From Pogonophryne albipinna (taxonomy: Eukaryota; Chordata; Actinopteri; Perciformes; Artedidraconidae): a DNA stretch of 64,000 nucleotides. Below the pieces are notes generated by a model. It did not search any database. It saw nothing but the letters and a program-made list of their open reading frames with translations, and had not been told where the DNA came from. Of this stretch, positions 27,138 through 45,617 are shown piece by piece. A program made the translations under genes and the position numbers. Position 1 is the first letter of the stretch. Each line of letters begins with the position of its first letter. The stretch covers positions 9,107,030 to 9,171,029 of the forward strand of contig CM053264.1 of assembly GCA_028583405.1 (NCBI GenBank). Reading direction: 5' to 3'.

Positions 27138-27240
27138 TAGGCAAGGTAAGGCAAGGCAAAGCAAGTTTATTTATATAGCACCTTTCAACACAAGGCAATT
27201 CAAGGTGCTTTACAAAAATGAAAGATATTCAAGAATAATA
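27138..27240 (+). mobile_element. L2-type LINE/SINE 3' tail, second copy
   Basis: Same 3'-tail block as at 838-900 (GTTTATTTATATAGCACCTT and AACACAAGGCAATTCAAGGT), here followed by an ATA-rich stretch. Only the tail is present, so it is a heavily truncated insertion. Confidence 0.8.
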
Positions 27241-27244
27241 ATAA

Positions 27245-27722
27245 TAACATTCTGTCTTTTAAAAGACGGAATGTTTTCTGTTCAGCTGGACACAACACAA
27301 GACATAACTTCTCCGGATCAGTGTTCAGTAATCTTAAGATATGTCAATGAGACTGTGCAAGAGAGGCTTGTGGCTTTAGTGAAGTGCCATGCATCCACCG
27401 GACAATACTTTGTGAACTTGCTCTCTGAGGTCTTAGAGCATCTGAAACTGGACAAGGGCATGTGTATAGGTAATGCAACAGATGGAGCATCCAATATGCA
27501 AGGCCGGTACAAAGGATTTTCTGCACTGATGACCTCCCAGTCACCCACTCATGTCCATGTGTGGTGCTATGATCATGTTCTTAATCTTGTCCTGGCTGAA
27601 ACTACCCACACTGTCATCGAATGTGGAACACTTTTCAACCTAATCAATGACATAGCAGTGTTTATCAGGGAGTCATATCAGAGGGTCAATCTGTGGGAGA
27701 AACAAGCCCAAGAAAAGATGCC
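27245..27722 (+). mobile_element. hAT transposase fragment (DUF4371/ZMYM1-like)
   Basis: The coding piece carries two of the catalytic Asp residues of the hAT RNase H-like fold (LDTTQD and NATDGASN) and the HVWCYDHVLNLV helix that is typical of this transposase type. It begins next to a near-palindrome (CATTCTGTCTTTTAAAAGAC and its mirror, 27248-27273) and is cut off at about 27722 by the LINE fragment. No terminal inverted repeats were found. Confidence 0.75.
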
Positions 27723-28758
27723 GTCGACTCATACTCATACTTTACATTTTTATGCGGATGATACCGTGATGTACTGTGCAGGTCCCTCCATTCAGGAGGC
27801 TGGTGTTAAATTACAGGCTGTTTTTAACATTATTCAGACTCAGCTATCTGAACTAAAGCTTCTTTTAAATGTTGAGAAAACTAAGGTAATGCTCTTTTTT
27901 AAAGCTAAAAAGACACCAGAGCCTGTTTTAGATATTGTAACTACGCAAGGAATAAAACTTGAAGTGGTTACCTGTTACAAATACCTTGGTATCTGGCTTG
28001 ATGATTGTCTCACTTTTAAACTTCATGTCAATAACCTGCTTAAAAAGCTGAGGGTTAGGCTAGGTTTCTTCTACAGGAACACGTCCTGTTTCTCACTTGA
28101 GGCCAGGAAAAGGCTAGTCACTGTGACCTTTTTACCTGTGCTGGACTATGGTGATTTGATGTATATGAATGCACCTGCCAATTGCCTGGTCAAGTTAGAT
28201 GCTGCGTATCACAGTGCACTAAGATTGGTGACAAACTGTAAAGCATTAACCCATCACTGTACCCTGTATGCAAGGGCTGGTTTGCTTTCACTAACTGTAC
28301 GGAGGCTCAGTCACTGGTACATTTTTATATACAAAGCCATGTTAGGGAAACTTCCATCTTATATCTGCTCCCTGATCTCATGGAAAATTGTAAGTGGCTA
28401 CTGCCTGAGATCGAATGCTGTGGTTTTATTAAATGTGCCAACTGCTAGGACTGTCTTAGGGAAGACTGCTTTTAGATGCGCAGCTCCTCTGTCTTGGAAT
28501 AGTCTGCAAATTAAATGGAAACTGAACAATCTGGTGCCACTAAATGTTTTTAAAGCTCGGTTGGATGCTAGTCAATCGGAAGCTATTGGTACCTGTTTAT
28601 GTGGATAATTATGTAAATGATGCTGTATGATGTCCTTTTGTTGTTCTATTTATGTTGTTATGTTTCATGTGGAACTACTTGAGCAGGTCTCCCTTGAAAA
28701 AGAGATCAATGATCTCAATGAGATTTATCTGTATAAATAAAGGAATGAAATTAAATTA
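27723..28758 (+). mobile_element. 5'-truncated non-LTR retrotransposon with reverse transcriptase C-terminus and 3' tail
   Basis: The insertion starts just before the YADD box and runs through the end of the RT frame (stop at 28606-28608) to a 3' tail. The tail reads GGTCTCCCTTGAAAAAGAGA, then ATCTCAATGAGATT, AAATAAAGG and a short AATTAAATTAAAT end. That tail type is common in fish non-LTR elements. The tail and RT differ from the L2-type copy at 838-4640, so it is a separate family. 5' truncation at the RT is normal for target-primed insertion. Confidence 0.75.
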
Positions 28759-28889
28759 AATCCTGTAGACTCATCTGGTCCTACCTCTATTGTGTTGTCA
28801 TAGAAAGGGGAGGCAGGGCACTATAGGTCCCCTCCCCCCTAAATTCACTAGAAGTCATCATTTAAGGGGTTATTTTTAAAACTTTTCTT

Positions 28890-29275
28890 CTGGGGGGGGC
28901 ATACCCCCCCAGACATTACATTACATCACATTACATTACATTGCATTTAGCTGAGGCTTTTATCCAAAGCGACTTACAATAAGTGCGTTCGACCAGGAAG
29001 ACACAACCTTGAAGAAAACAGAATCATCTAAGTACATCAGGTTTCATAGAGCTAAACATTTCAAGTGCTACCCAACTGGCTTTAGATAAGCCAGTCCTTT
29101 ATTAGTATATAAGTGCTTTGTTAGTAATTCTATTGCTCGAAGTGGAGTCGAAAGAGATGAGTTTTCAGTCTGCGCCGGAAGATGTGTAAGCTTTCTGCTG
29201 TCCTGATTTCAATGGGGAGCTCATTCCACCATTTTGGAGCCGGATAGCAAACCCACGTGTTTTTGCTGATGGGAA
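28890..29275 (-). mobile_element. LINE 3' fragment, minus strand, next to a G/C hairpin
   Basis: The stretch starts with a perfect hairpin, CTGGGGGGG and CCCCCCCAG around a 5-base loop (28890-28912). It continues as the common fish sequence with TTACATT repeats, GCATTTAGCTGAGGCTTTTA and TCCAAAGCGACTTACAATAA. On the minus strand the part near 29155-29200 translates as IFRRRLKTHLFRL, the typical C-terminus of L2/CR1-type reverse transcriptases. So it is the 3' end of a LINE. The hairpin may belong to a different element abutting it. Confidence 0.65.
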
Positions 29276-31820
29276 CTTGGGATGGCCTACCTGCCTGTCA
29301 GCCTTCCATCTGTGCACAAACTTATCTCGTGCCCTCATTGGTCATGTGTGCGTTCGTGTGTTGGAGGAGGGGCTCTGTAAGGAAGTCTGAAGTTGGTGCA
29401 TCATGGCATGTGGCTCATTAAAAACTAAGTACAGCTATTATCTCCCTTTTGTATAACCGGTCGGCCCCACCCAGGTAAACCAGGGTTGCCAACTCTCATG
29501 CATCGGGCGTGTGACCCACGCTTTCACTCTCAATCTCACGCTCTCACGCTGCCCAAACTATTCTCACGCCAAAAAACAAGATGAACCGGTGATCGTTTTT
29601 GGGTGGTTATTTACAATGTCGAGTTGACAGCCGCTCCCTTATACTGAGTTATTCTTCTTGTCAGGAACCGCTACTATTCATTTGTCTAAATGCCAGGGCC
29701 GATTTGCTGTCCCAGTCCAGCCCTGCATGTGTGCATATATCTACAAGTCAAGAGGACAATGATTACTTTTGCATGTGATTCAAACACCTACTAATATAAC
29801 TTAATATGTCCATGCAGTGGAATGTAATGTATGAATGGAGCAGAGTACTAGCTGGAGCCTTTTTTTTTTACTGTGGCTATAAATGCTCAGCTGAATGAGC
29901 ACAGGCAATGACACAGCCCATAAAATGTGCTAAAAGCAGCTGGAGTTGGTCTAAATGGTTCAGACGCCGAGACCATTTACAGGACAGAGTCCACAATAGG
30001 GACCTAAAGTCTCAGTGGCCGTTATGCATAAAATAAACTAATCTGGTGATTTTAAAAGCAGCTTGAATATATAACACAGCATGTGCTAATCTTGGAAAAT
30101 ATTAGCATACATAAACATAAATAAATTCATGCACATTATTGAGAAATAATGTATTATTATTCATATTATTATAACTGTTATTTGAATATAATTATTATTA
30201 TATCTATCTTAAGATGATGGTGGCAAGTAAAGTGCATTTATTCAAAAATTAAATCAGCTCCACCTTAACAGGGTATTATTATTATTTTCATAATAATAAT
30301 TATATACTTTTAGTACTTTAAGTAGTTTTTTATTTTAATACTTTTGTATTGTTATTAGTTATAATATAAAGCAAGTTAAGCATAGATTAGCATTAGCAAA
30401 CAAATGGTGTGGTTGTGTAAAACTCACTTCACTTAATTGAGTACATTTACCAGCAGCCAGGGGTTATTATGATCATTATAATCTGCAAATATTTGTTAAT
30501 ACTTTGGGATTTTTATTATTTATCATTTATAAAAAAAGTTCATTACATTGCGTAAATATGAGTTCTTATGTAAAACAAATAATAATCTTGTTTTGTAACT
30601 CTGAATTGTCATCGTTGAATAACGTTTTTATTGCTGTTTGGCATTGGCAATGGCATCCTCGCGTCAGACTGGTCAGGATTAGACCATCTGACAGATAGTG
30701 AGGTGGGGGTGTTTGCGGTGCAGAGAACTACAGGAAACACTGAGGTAGGCAAAGAAATGTCGAATTCTCTGCGATGTATCGTTTCATTCGTCATAGCAAG
30801 TGAATATTTAATAACAGGTTACCTGTTTTTCAATTTATATTTTCATTTATTTCGATCATAATTTCAACACTCCTCCGCAGAGATAGCGTAACCGTTAGAA
30901 AGTGTTACATGTGTAACCTACGACGAACTGTATGGATAACAGGACCTGTAAATTAGCCCATGTGTTGCTAGCATGTCGTTATCACGGCATGTTATTTTAA
31001 TATATATCTCATTCATTATTTGTCGATGAAAATGAAGGGTTGCTTATGAAATCCGGCTCGTGGTCGTTGTATCACATGGCACCGAAGGGGGAGAAGGAGG
31101 AAGAGAGAGAGTGACTGAGACGAGGTACATAAACGTTCACAACTATTTTTGTTTTAAAAAGGAACAAAGTTGCTAATAAAACGTCCTCAGCAACCCCTGC
31201 TGCAACCCCTGCTTCCATATGGAATTGAAACAATGGAAATAACATAATATGAAAGACAAAGCACATAAAAGGTATGTCTGCTTTTGTTCTAAACGTACCA
31301 GAAAATGAGCCACATATAAAATAACAACAACAAAAGTGCGATAGGGGGGATATAATGACATTTCTACATGCAGAAATACAATGAGGTAAAGTCATTTAAG
31401 GAAATAAAGTAGTAGAAAAAGCATCAATAATGACTCCGTTCCAATTTGTGAAATGCAGCTTGAATTACACCTGTTATTGTCTGACTGCATTAAACATCTT
31501 AAGTCTTTAAAACAGTGTGTATTTTATGAAATAGTGTTGTGAGAAATATAGCCTTCAGGCAGATAGTAAAGCAGAAATCATCAAAATTGGTCCTTGAGAG
31601 TTCTGCAGGCTGAAGATAAAGGATGCACACCCATGTAAATTCGTCCTTGAGACACACATGACAGATATGTGAGGCAGCGAGACCAACTGTCAGAAAAAAC
31701 ACCCAAATTCTTGTTTAACAACCCGACTGCAAAGATGTGAGTGAACCTTGCTTCGTGCTCCTTTTCTGTTTCAACTTCATCTGACAATTTATGCATACTA
31801 TTGTTTTTTCTTTTATTCAG
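29276..31820. other. Intergenic sequence upstream of the SLC6 gene
   Basis: Contains a hAT-like terminus CAGGGTTGCCAACTCTCATG near 29482 and very A+T-rich sequence at 30050-30400. No coding exon was recognised. The 5' non-coding exon(s) and promoter of the SLC6 gene probably lie in the right part of this stretch, but I could not place them. Confidence 0.45.
31811..31820 (+). promoter_or_regulatory. Splice acceptor before the first coding exon of the SLC6 gene
   Basis: TTTTATTCAG is a good polypyrimidine-AG acceptor 31 bases before the start codon. It implies at least one upstream non-coding exon. Confidence 0.5.
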
Positions 31821-31851
31821 GGGTGTGTGTGTGTCTCTGCCACAACCAGTG

Positions 31852-39472
<7,621 letters not shown>

Positions 39473-41362
39473 ACAAAAAAATGCCGGACTTACATTGGAT
39501 GCTGGTCAGCCAATCAGGTGTCGCGAAGGGTTGAGGTTAGAGGGTATCGCTGCTGGGTGCCAATTAGGGGCTGGCTCCCCATTTCTACACTAAATAAGTT
39601 TAAGCTGACCACAGAGGCCTGTCAAAAAAATTATTCGAATATGAACATTTTATAGTTGAACCTGTTTACCATACATATCTGAATGTTTTTGCATATTTAC
39701 CATCGTGCTGAAGTGGAACATCACACTTAAAGAGGGCCTTTAAAGGGGGTTTCCCTTTCCTGTAGTGTGTTCTATTGATTTGAAATCCCAATGTTCCCTG
39801 CCTTAGACGCCTCCATTGGACTCCTTTGTTTACTTCCTGAACATAGTAACATCACTATGTAACACTCACACTTCTATTGGCTAGCGGTCCAACACATTGT
39901 ACGTAATAGGCTAAGGGGCGGGACATCGCTAAGCGGTTGACCAATCACAACAGAGCTGGACAGCTAACCAATCAGAGCAGACTGGGCTCTGGTTTCAGAC
40001 AGAGGGTGAAAAGAGGTGCTGCAGCACAGGCAGTATGAGAAAAATAAAGAGCTTTTTGAACATTAAAGCATGGAGACATGTTACAGTAGAGAAACTACAT
40101 ACTGATATGAACCTGAGAATAATCATAAAAGGGCCCCTTTAATGCGAACGCCACCTGAATGCACTCAGCTTGCTTTACCCTTAGCACCTTGAAACCAGCA
40201 ACCAAAATTATAAAACACAACACTCCTAAACCTTATCTGCTACTTTTGAATCACTCGTAAACCATTTAATCACTGCTCCCATCCGAGGCCCAGGAGGCTG
40301 ATTCATTATGTTCTCTATTCCTGCTGGTATTTCTGAGTGAGTTGGCCTCCCACTTTACTCTCTATGAGAGATCACTGCATGCTTAACATGTGTTGTTCTG
40401 CTCGGGTACTGCTCACCTACAATGACTCTATGAGTCAGGCATTCACACAGTGATTTGTTATTATTATTATTATTTTTCGCCATTTCCTAGTTTAAATGGT
40501 TCATAACATGCCTTACATCCAGATACAACTGCCATGAATCAACTTGTTGACAAAATGATCGAACCTTTTCATATTATCTTTATTCTTAAGGTAGAGTTGT
40601 TTTAACTTTTGTTTTGTTAACGGCTGTCTCAAATGCACAAGTCTAAATTGCAGTTACTGCTGAATAAAAGGCGTTATTACAATATCTCTGCACTGTACCA
40701 AAAAACAATTGACTATTTATCAACATGCAATCATGTGACAAAATCTGCATTTATTTACACAATATTGAAATATTGCTGCTGCTGCTGTGTAGACAAACCA
40801 ACCTGTTATACATTTTTAATTCTAAGCCCAAACATAACACACTTATTTTTAAATAGCTGCCCTGTAGAGGACATGAAGAAATTGGTGTTATGCAGAGTAG
40901 GTATGTTTTTTTTAGAAGAAAATGCATTGTGTGAATGTTGAAAAATCAAGTCTGTTTTGTAGAGTTGTGTTATCAAATTGCAGGAATAGACATTGCGTAA
41001 AATAATAATTGCATTACCTTTCATATATCATTAACTAGACTTTCACCTAGAGCTGAATGTATACTATTCACTAAATCCAGAAGACTAAGTGACATTTCTT
41101 TTCTTTTTTTAACATACATTTGAACACTGTTTTTCTTTGCACTGCCTTTCCACCTCTGAGACTTATTGCATCTGTTTTCTTTTCAAAGACTAGTTAAAAT
41201 GCTCTGTTTACAGGTGTATATCTATGGTGTATACATGTGCCTTTTATTTGACTTTCTTTTGTATGTGTACAATCATTGTCTTTTTTTAATGAACATATAT
41301 ATACTGTGGATACAAGCGTTGGTGTTGACTGTGTTTATTTATTGTGTGTGTATACCATAGAC
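39473..41362 (+). other. SLC6 3' flank / probable 3' UTR with a MITE
   Basis: Sequence after the stop codon. AATAAA candidates include 40663-40668 and one inside the MITE near 40043. The true poly-A site cannot be chosen by eye. Apart from the MITE at 39740-40142, nothing else was recognised. Confidence 0.45.
39740..40142 (+). mobile_element. TTAA-bounded MITE (403 bp)
   Basis: The element starts TTAAAGGGGGTTTCCC and ends CATAAAAGGGCCCCTTTAA. That gives short inverted ends (TTAAAGGGG) and TTAA at both borders, as expected for TTAA-target families such as piggyBac or Kolobok-like MITEs. It has no coding frame. Partial relatives lie at 8587-8795 (inverted) and 35241-35290. The superfamily is inferred from the TTAA borders only. 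Confidence 0.65.
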
Positions 41363-42764
41363 CAGGGGTGCCCAACCTTTTTTGAACCGAGAGCTACTTT
41401 TAAAGTTGCCAGTCTGCCGAGATCTACCAGTCCAAATAGAGAGGCGTAGCCATTACTGACAGCCTACCAGGTAAATACACACTTCTACTTGTATAAAACT
41501 GACCTTTGTATGATTAATACTTCAGATCCTTTATCTTACCTCTTTCTAATCTACACACATACAAGTATTTAACTGAAGTTACACAACAGTGTTGTTGATA
41601 CAGAGTTGGAGTTTATTCACAAGTCACACTACAGTGGGTAATGTTTTCAAGAAGCATTGAACAGTGCTGCCACATATGACACAGGAAAAAAAGAAAAGAC
41701 TCTGAACCCTTTCTTTGCCATTATATAAAAATAGTGTTGCTCCAAAAGTATAAATTAGGCTTACTAATAAGACAACTCAGATCTGAAGCTACACAGGAAT
41801 ATGCTGCAACAGTGCAATAAAAAAAGACAAAATTAATAGAATCAAACCCTTTTTTTGTTGCATTTTAGTAGATTATAAAAAGAAATGCCTTTAAAATAGG
41901 ATGCAAGCAACACTAGTTTCTTAACCTGAATTGATAATAGACTATAATCAATTTAAGTTTGCATTCTTATACCATTTTGTACAATAATTATAATGAATAA
42001 GTTCAAACAAACTCAAACTTACAGCTGATTAATAACGGTATCTAACTTGAGTTTTTATCATATTAACCTGTTGAAATGCTTCTGTTATTTTTATTACGCA
42101 TCGGCAGCCTCCAGGAATGCTTCTTTCACAACTTCGCCGTCTTTGAAAGACTTCATGTGTTACGCAAGAACGTGACTGACACGATAAGATGCTCTGGTAG
42201 CAGCCTTGCTCTTGTTGTTGGGCCTGGTGAAAATGGACTGCTGTGCATTCAGCTGTCCTTTCAGGCCCCTCCCCTTTTGGGAGCGGAGGGCAGAATTAGG
42301 AGGGAATTCCGTCTCGTAGCGTTTGTGCACTGTTTTGAAATGCCGCTCCTAAATTACCCTTCTTCGATAAAGCCACGCTCGCATTGCAGATGAGACAGAT
42401 GGACTTTGAATTGGAATAGATACAAAAATAATCATCCTCCCACTCGGAGTGAAAATTATATATGTTTTGCTTCTGCCATAATTGCGGTCTTGTGTGTGTG
42501 CGGACTGTCACTCCTGTTGACACGGACAACGTTAGCGAACTAGTGCACTGCCCACCAGCCACGCCCCGACACATGGGGTCACGCCGGCCAATCACAAAGC
42601 TTTGATGCGTTCAAGTGCATTATTCTGGCACAGGAAGATTATGTTATAGGACATTAACGATAAAACAGAATATTGTTGTTCTATTTTTAGACACATCTCG
42701 CGATCGACTGGGAATCTCCCCGCGATCGACCGGTCGATCGCGATCGACTGGTTGGGCACCCCTG
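41363..42764 (-). mobile_element. hAT-type DNA transposon with intact termini and 8-bp target duplication
   Basis: The ends are perfect 15-bp inverted repeats, CAGGGGTGCCCAACC at 41363 and its reverse complement ending at 42764. They are flanked on both sides by the same 8 bp, CCATAGAC (41355-41362 and 42765-42772), as expected of a hAT insertion. The 1402-bp body holds only the N-terminal part of a transposase on the minus strand, so it is an internally deleted, non-autonomous copy. Next to the right end are GATCG-rich repeats. A truncated relative is at 14187-14714. Confidence 0.93.
42090..42478 (-). pseudogene. hAT transposase N-terminus with zinc finger (ZBED5/GTF2IRD2-like), broken
   Basis: On the minus strand, NIYNFHSEWEDDYF leads into SICLICNASVALSKKGNL, a CxxC half of the atypical zinc finger found at the N terminus of Charlie-like hAT transposases (as in the ZBED5 and GTF2IRD2 families). 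After a frame change near 42350 the similarity continues in another frame (VHKRYETEFPP, QSIFTRPNNKSKAA, MKSFKDGEVVKEAFLEAA) to about 42090, with an in-frame stop. The catalytic RNase H-like domain is absent. In the host cell it would not make transposase. Family assignment is from recalled motif similarity, not a search. Confidence 0.7.
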
Positions 42765-42970
42765 CCATAGACTGTATATATAAATGGACGTAGTGTCCGT
42801 GACGTCACCCATAGGATTCTGCAGAGTTGCCGTGAAGCCCTTAGTAGGCGGAGTCGGCCACGAACGGCTCGACTGTGACGTCAGAGTCTAATCCCGCCTG
42901 CTCCAAATAAGGGCAAAGAGGCGGAGCTAAGGCTAAGAAGCTAAGCTAACATGAAATACATGCATAACAA

Positions 42971-45125
42971 GGCCCTTTCTCATTTCATCAAATCCCCCTC
43001 CTCGACTCCTCGGTCCTCCGGTAGTGACCGGGGCCCCTTCTCATTTCTCTAACTCCCGTCCTCGACTCCTATCCTCAAGACTTAGTCCCGCCCACAGGAG
43101 ATGCGAGCCGAGGAGCCGAGGAGGGGAACCGAGGAGAGAGGAGGGGAAGCAGCAGGCGGTTAGAGAAATGAGAACTCCTCTCCTCTGAGCGGTCATTTTA
43201 AAGAGACGTCCATTAATGATGACAGGAGGCACAGCAGCCTGTCTGATGGACAGATGTGTTCATGGCCACTTATATATTTACTTTGATTCATTCACAGTGC
43301 GGTATAATGAGACAATAACAGGCTACAGATGCGGACACACACACACACATACATATATATACAATTTCAGAATCAAACAGAGCACTCTCATAATAACGTA
43401 ACACTATCAGAGGCTGGATATATCCCCCCCCCCTCTCTGGTCGCTACATAGAGGAAAATAAATTACGGGCCAAAAGTTTTATTCACAAGTATTAAAAGTA
43501 AGCAGAGGACACCAAACCAACTGAGACCTGTCTGTCCGCTGCATCTACGCACACACTGTACCACACACACACGCACCTACAGCTAACAGCCTAACAGCCG
43601 TTGTGTATTTTATTATGTGAAGCACTAAATGGTTTTAGAAAAATATGGACTCTTTGTTTGTAGATATCTACTAAACTACAGCAAATAAAGAGAGTAGGCC
43701 TGTTATACTGAGATATATATTATACACACTGCTCTGCTTTCTGCACGGACCTCACAGCTGTTCTCTCTGGAAACATCGCGTCGCGATGAAAGCAGTTAAT
43801 AAAATAATATCCAGGGGATGGCCGGATGCAGAGCTGTCATTGGCTGAGATAAGTCCGGCCGTGCGTCACGACTCTTTGAAACATCTCTGTTGCCGGAAAT
43901 GCATCCACGAAGGAGCCGTGGAGGACCCATCAGTGTATCCTCGGTTAGAGCTCCTCCAGAGAGCCTCCTCGATGCTCGATGCTCGGTCCTCGAAGTGCAT
44001 TTAGAGAAATTAGATGTCCTTCAACATGGCGCGCTGAAATTCATTTCCGGGTCACTACCGGAGGACCGAGGAGTCGAGGAGGGGGATTTGATGAAATGAG
44101 AAAGGGCCCGGGAAATGAATTTCAGCGCGCCATGTTGAAGGACATCTCATTTCTCTAAATGCACTTTGAGGACCGAGCATCGAGGAGGCTCTCTGGAGGA
44201 GCTCTAACCGAGGATACACTGATGGGTCCTCCACGGCTCCTTCGTGGATGCATTTCCGGCAACAGCGATGTTTCAAAGAGTCGTGACGCACGGCCGGACT
44301 TATCTCAGCCAATGACAGCTCTGCATGCATCCCCTGGATATTATTTTATTAACTGCTTTCATCGCGACGCGATGTTTCCAGAGAGAACAGCTGTGAGGTC
44401 CGTGCAGAAAGCAGAGCAGTGTGTATAATATATATCTCAGTATAACAGGCCTACTCTCTTTATTTGCTGTAGTTTAGTAGATATCTACAAACAAAGAGTC
44501 CATATTTTTCTAAAACCATTTAGTGCTTCACATAATAAAATACACAACGGCTGTTAGGCTGTTAGCTGTAGGTGCGTGTGTGTGGTACAGTGTGTGCGTA
44601 GATGCAGCGGACAGACAGGTCTCAGTTGGTTTGGTGTCCTCTGCTTACTTTTAATACTTGTAAATAAAACTTTTGGCCCGTAATTTATTTTCCTCATTGT
44701 AGCGACCAGAGAGGGGGGGGGGAATATCCAGTCTCTGATAGTGTTATGTTATTATGAGAGTGCTCTGTTTGATTCTGAAATTGTATATATATATATATAC
44801 ATATATGTGTGTGTGTGTGTGTGTGTCCGCATCTGTAGCCTGTTATTGTCTCATTATACCGCACTGTGAATGAATCAAAGTAAATATATAAGTGGTCATG
44901 AACACATCTGTACATCAGACAGAGGGCTGCTGTGCCTCCTGTCATCATTAATGGACGTCTCTTTAAAATGACCGCTCAGAGGAGAGGAGTTCTCATTTCT
45001 CTAACCGCCTACTGCTTCCCCTCCTCTCTCCTCGGCTCGCATCTCCTGTGGGCGGGACTAAGTCTCGAGGATAGGAGTCGAGGAGGGGAGTCGAGGAGGG
45101 GAGTTAGAGAAATGAGAAAGGGCCC
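42971..45125. mobile_element. Fold-back element: 2.1-kb near-perfect inverted repeat
   Basis: Left arm 43032-44050 and right arm 44108-45124 are reverse complements over about 1.0 kb with few differences, separated by about 57 bp. That spacer is itself the reverse complement of 42971-43028, just outside the left arm. All ends carry versions of GGCCCTTTCTCATTTC. The arms include mirrored CA/AT microsatellites (about 43335-43360 and 44783-44826) and mirrored short frames (43786-44004 +, 44330-44055 -), which are therefore not independent genes. No transposase was recognised. It is probably a DNA transposon dimer or fold-back form of unknown family. Confidence 0.85.
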
Positions 45126-45270
45126 AAGTTACTGCTAACAGTGTAGTTCCCCTATATAAACGTTACATTCATAATCAAATGAGACAATCTGCAAGAGAAT
45201 TAGCTATATTTTGTTATTCTTAATGCTTGTCATTCACACGTTGAGAAAAGACGGACTCCACCGCCCGGAC

Positions 45271-45336
45271 CTAACGGAGCCGCAGTGGGCTAGCTCCGGG
45301 ACGCCGGCTGGAGCTAGCCCCCTGCGGCTCCGTTAG
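45271..45336. repeat. 25-bp GC-rich inverted repeat (hairpin)
   Basis: The left arm is CTAACGGAGCCGCAGTGGGC plus TAGCT and the right arm is its reverse complement with one mismatch, around a 16-base loop. It is part of the transposon remnant or a separate small insertion. Confidence 0.85.
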
Positions 45337-45485
45337 CTCCGGCGGCCACCACTGGGATAATTGGGTCCCCTATTAACATTTACTCCCGTTTAGCATTATG
45401 GGCGTCATAGCCATAGACTATAAAAGTTGTACCCAAGGCTGAATCATAAACTAAAATGTATATGTATGCATAAAGGGTTACGTCC

Positions 45486-45617
45486 TTAGCTGGCTAATAA
45501 GTAACAAGCTAAGCTACCAAGCACACAAACACCTGCGAACGGGGTTAACATGTATAATATTATCATTTTAGACTTCTTGGAAGTTCTGTTAGTACATTCA
45601 AGCGCACAGCACGACAT
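45486..45617 (-). pseudogene. Possible THAP zinc-finger start
   Basis: The minus-strand frame begins MSCCALECTNRTSKKSK, which fits the start of the C2CH THAP domain (C-x4-C spacing followed by NR). The rest of the domain does not continue in this frame; it may lie beyond an intron or be lost. Likely part of a decayed transposase. Only the first zinc ligands are visible, so confidence is limited. Confidence 0.35.

Larger units (their letters stand above)
27115..28608 (+). pseudogene. Composite open frame: L2 tail, hAT transposase fragment and LINE reverse transcriptase fragment
   Basis: A single uninterrupted frame of 497 codons runs through three unrelated pieces. Residues about 8-45 are a translated L2-type tail. 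Residues about 50-202 match the RNase H-like core of hAT transposases of the DUF4371/ZMYM1-like type: VQLDTTQDI with the first catalytic Asp, GNATDGASNMQG with the second, then VWCYDHVLNLVL. Residues about 205-495 are a non-LTR reverse transcriptase from the catalytic FYADDTVMY motif to the C terminus (LNVEKTKVMLF, YLGIWLDD, LDYGDLMY, FKARLDA). The N-terminal RT fingers and the hAT C-terminus are missing, so neither enzyme is complete. Most likely it is a chance open frame across nested insertions; a host fusion protein is possible but unsupported. Confidence 0.75.

Noticed and set aside
28912..28950. TTACATT repeats as a possible CRISPR-like or satellite array
   Set aside because: Only a few short direct repeats within a known LINE 3' region, in a vertebrate genome.
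31741..31851. Upstream in-frame ATG at 31741 as SLC6 start
   Set aside because: It lies before a strong splice acceptor (AG at 31819-31820), so it is probably intronic. Starting at 31852 gives a normal N-terminus length.
43786..44330. Frames on both strands of the fold-back arms that look like a gene pair
   Set aside because: They are the same sequence read from two inverted copies, with no recognisable domain.
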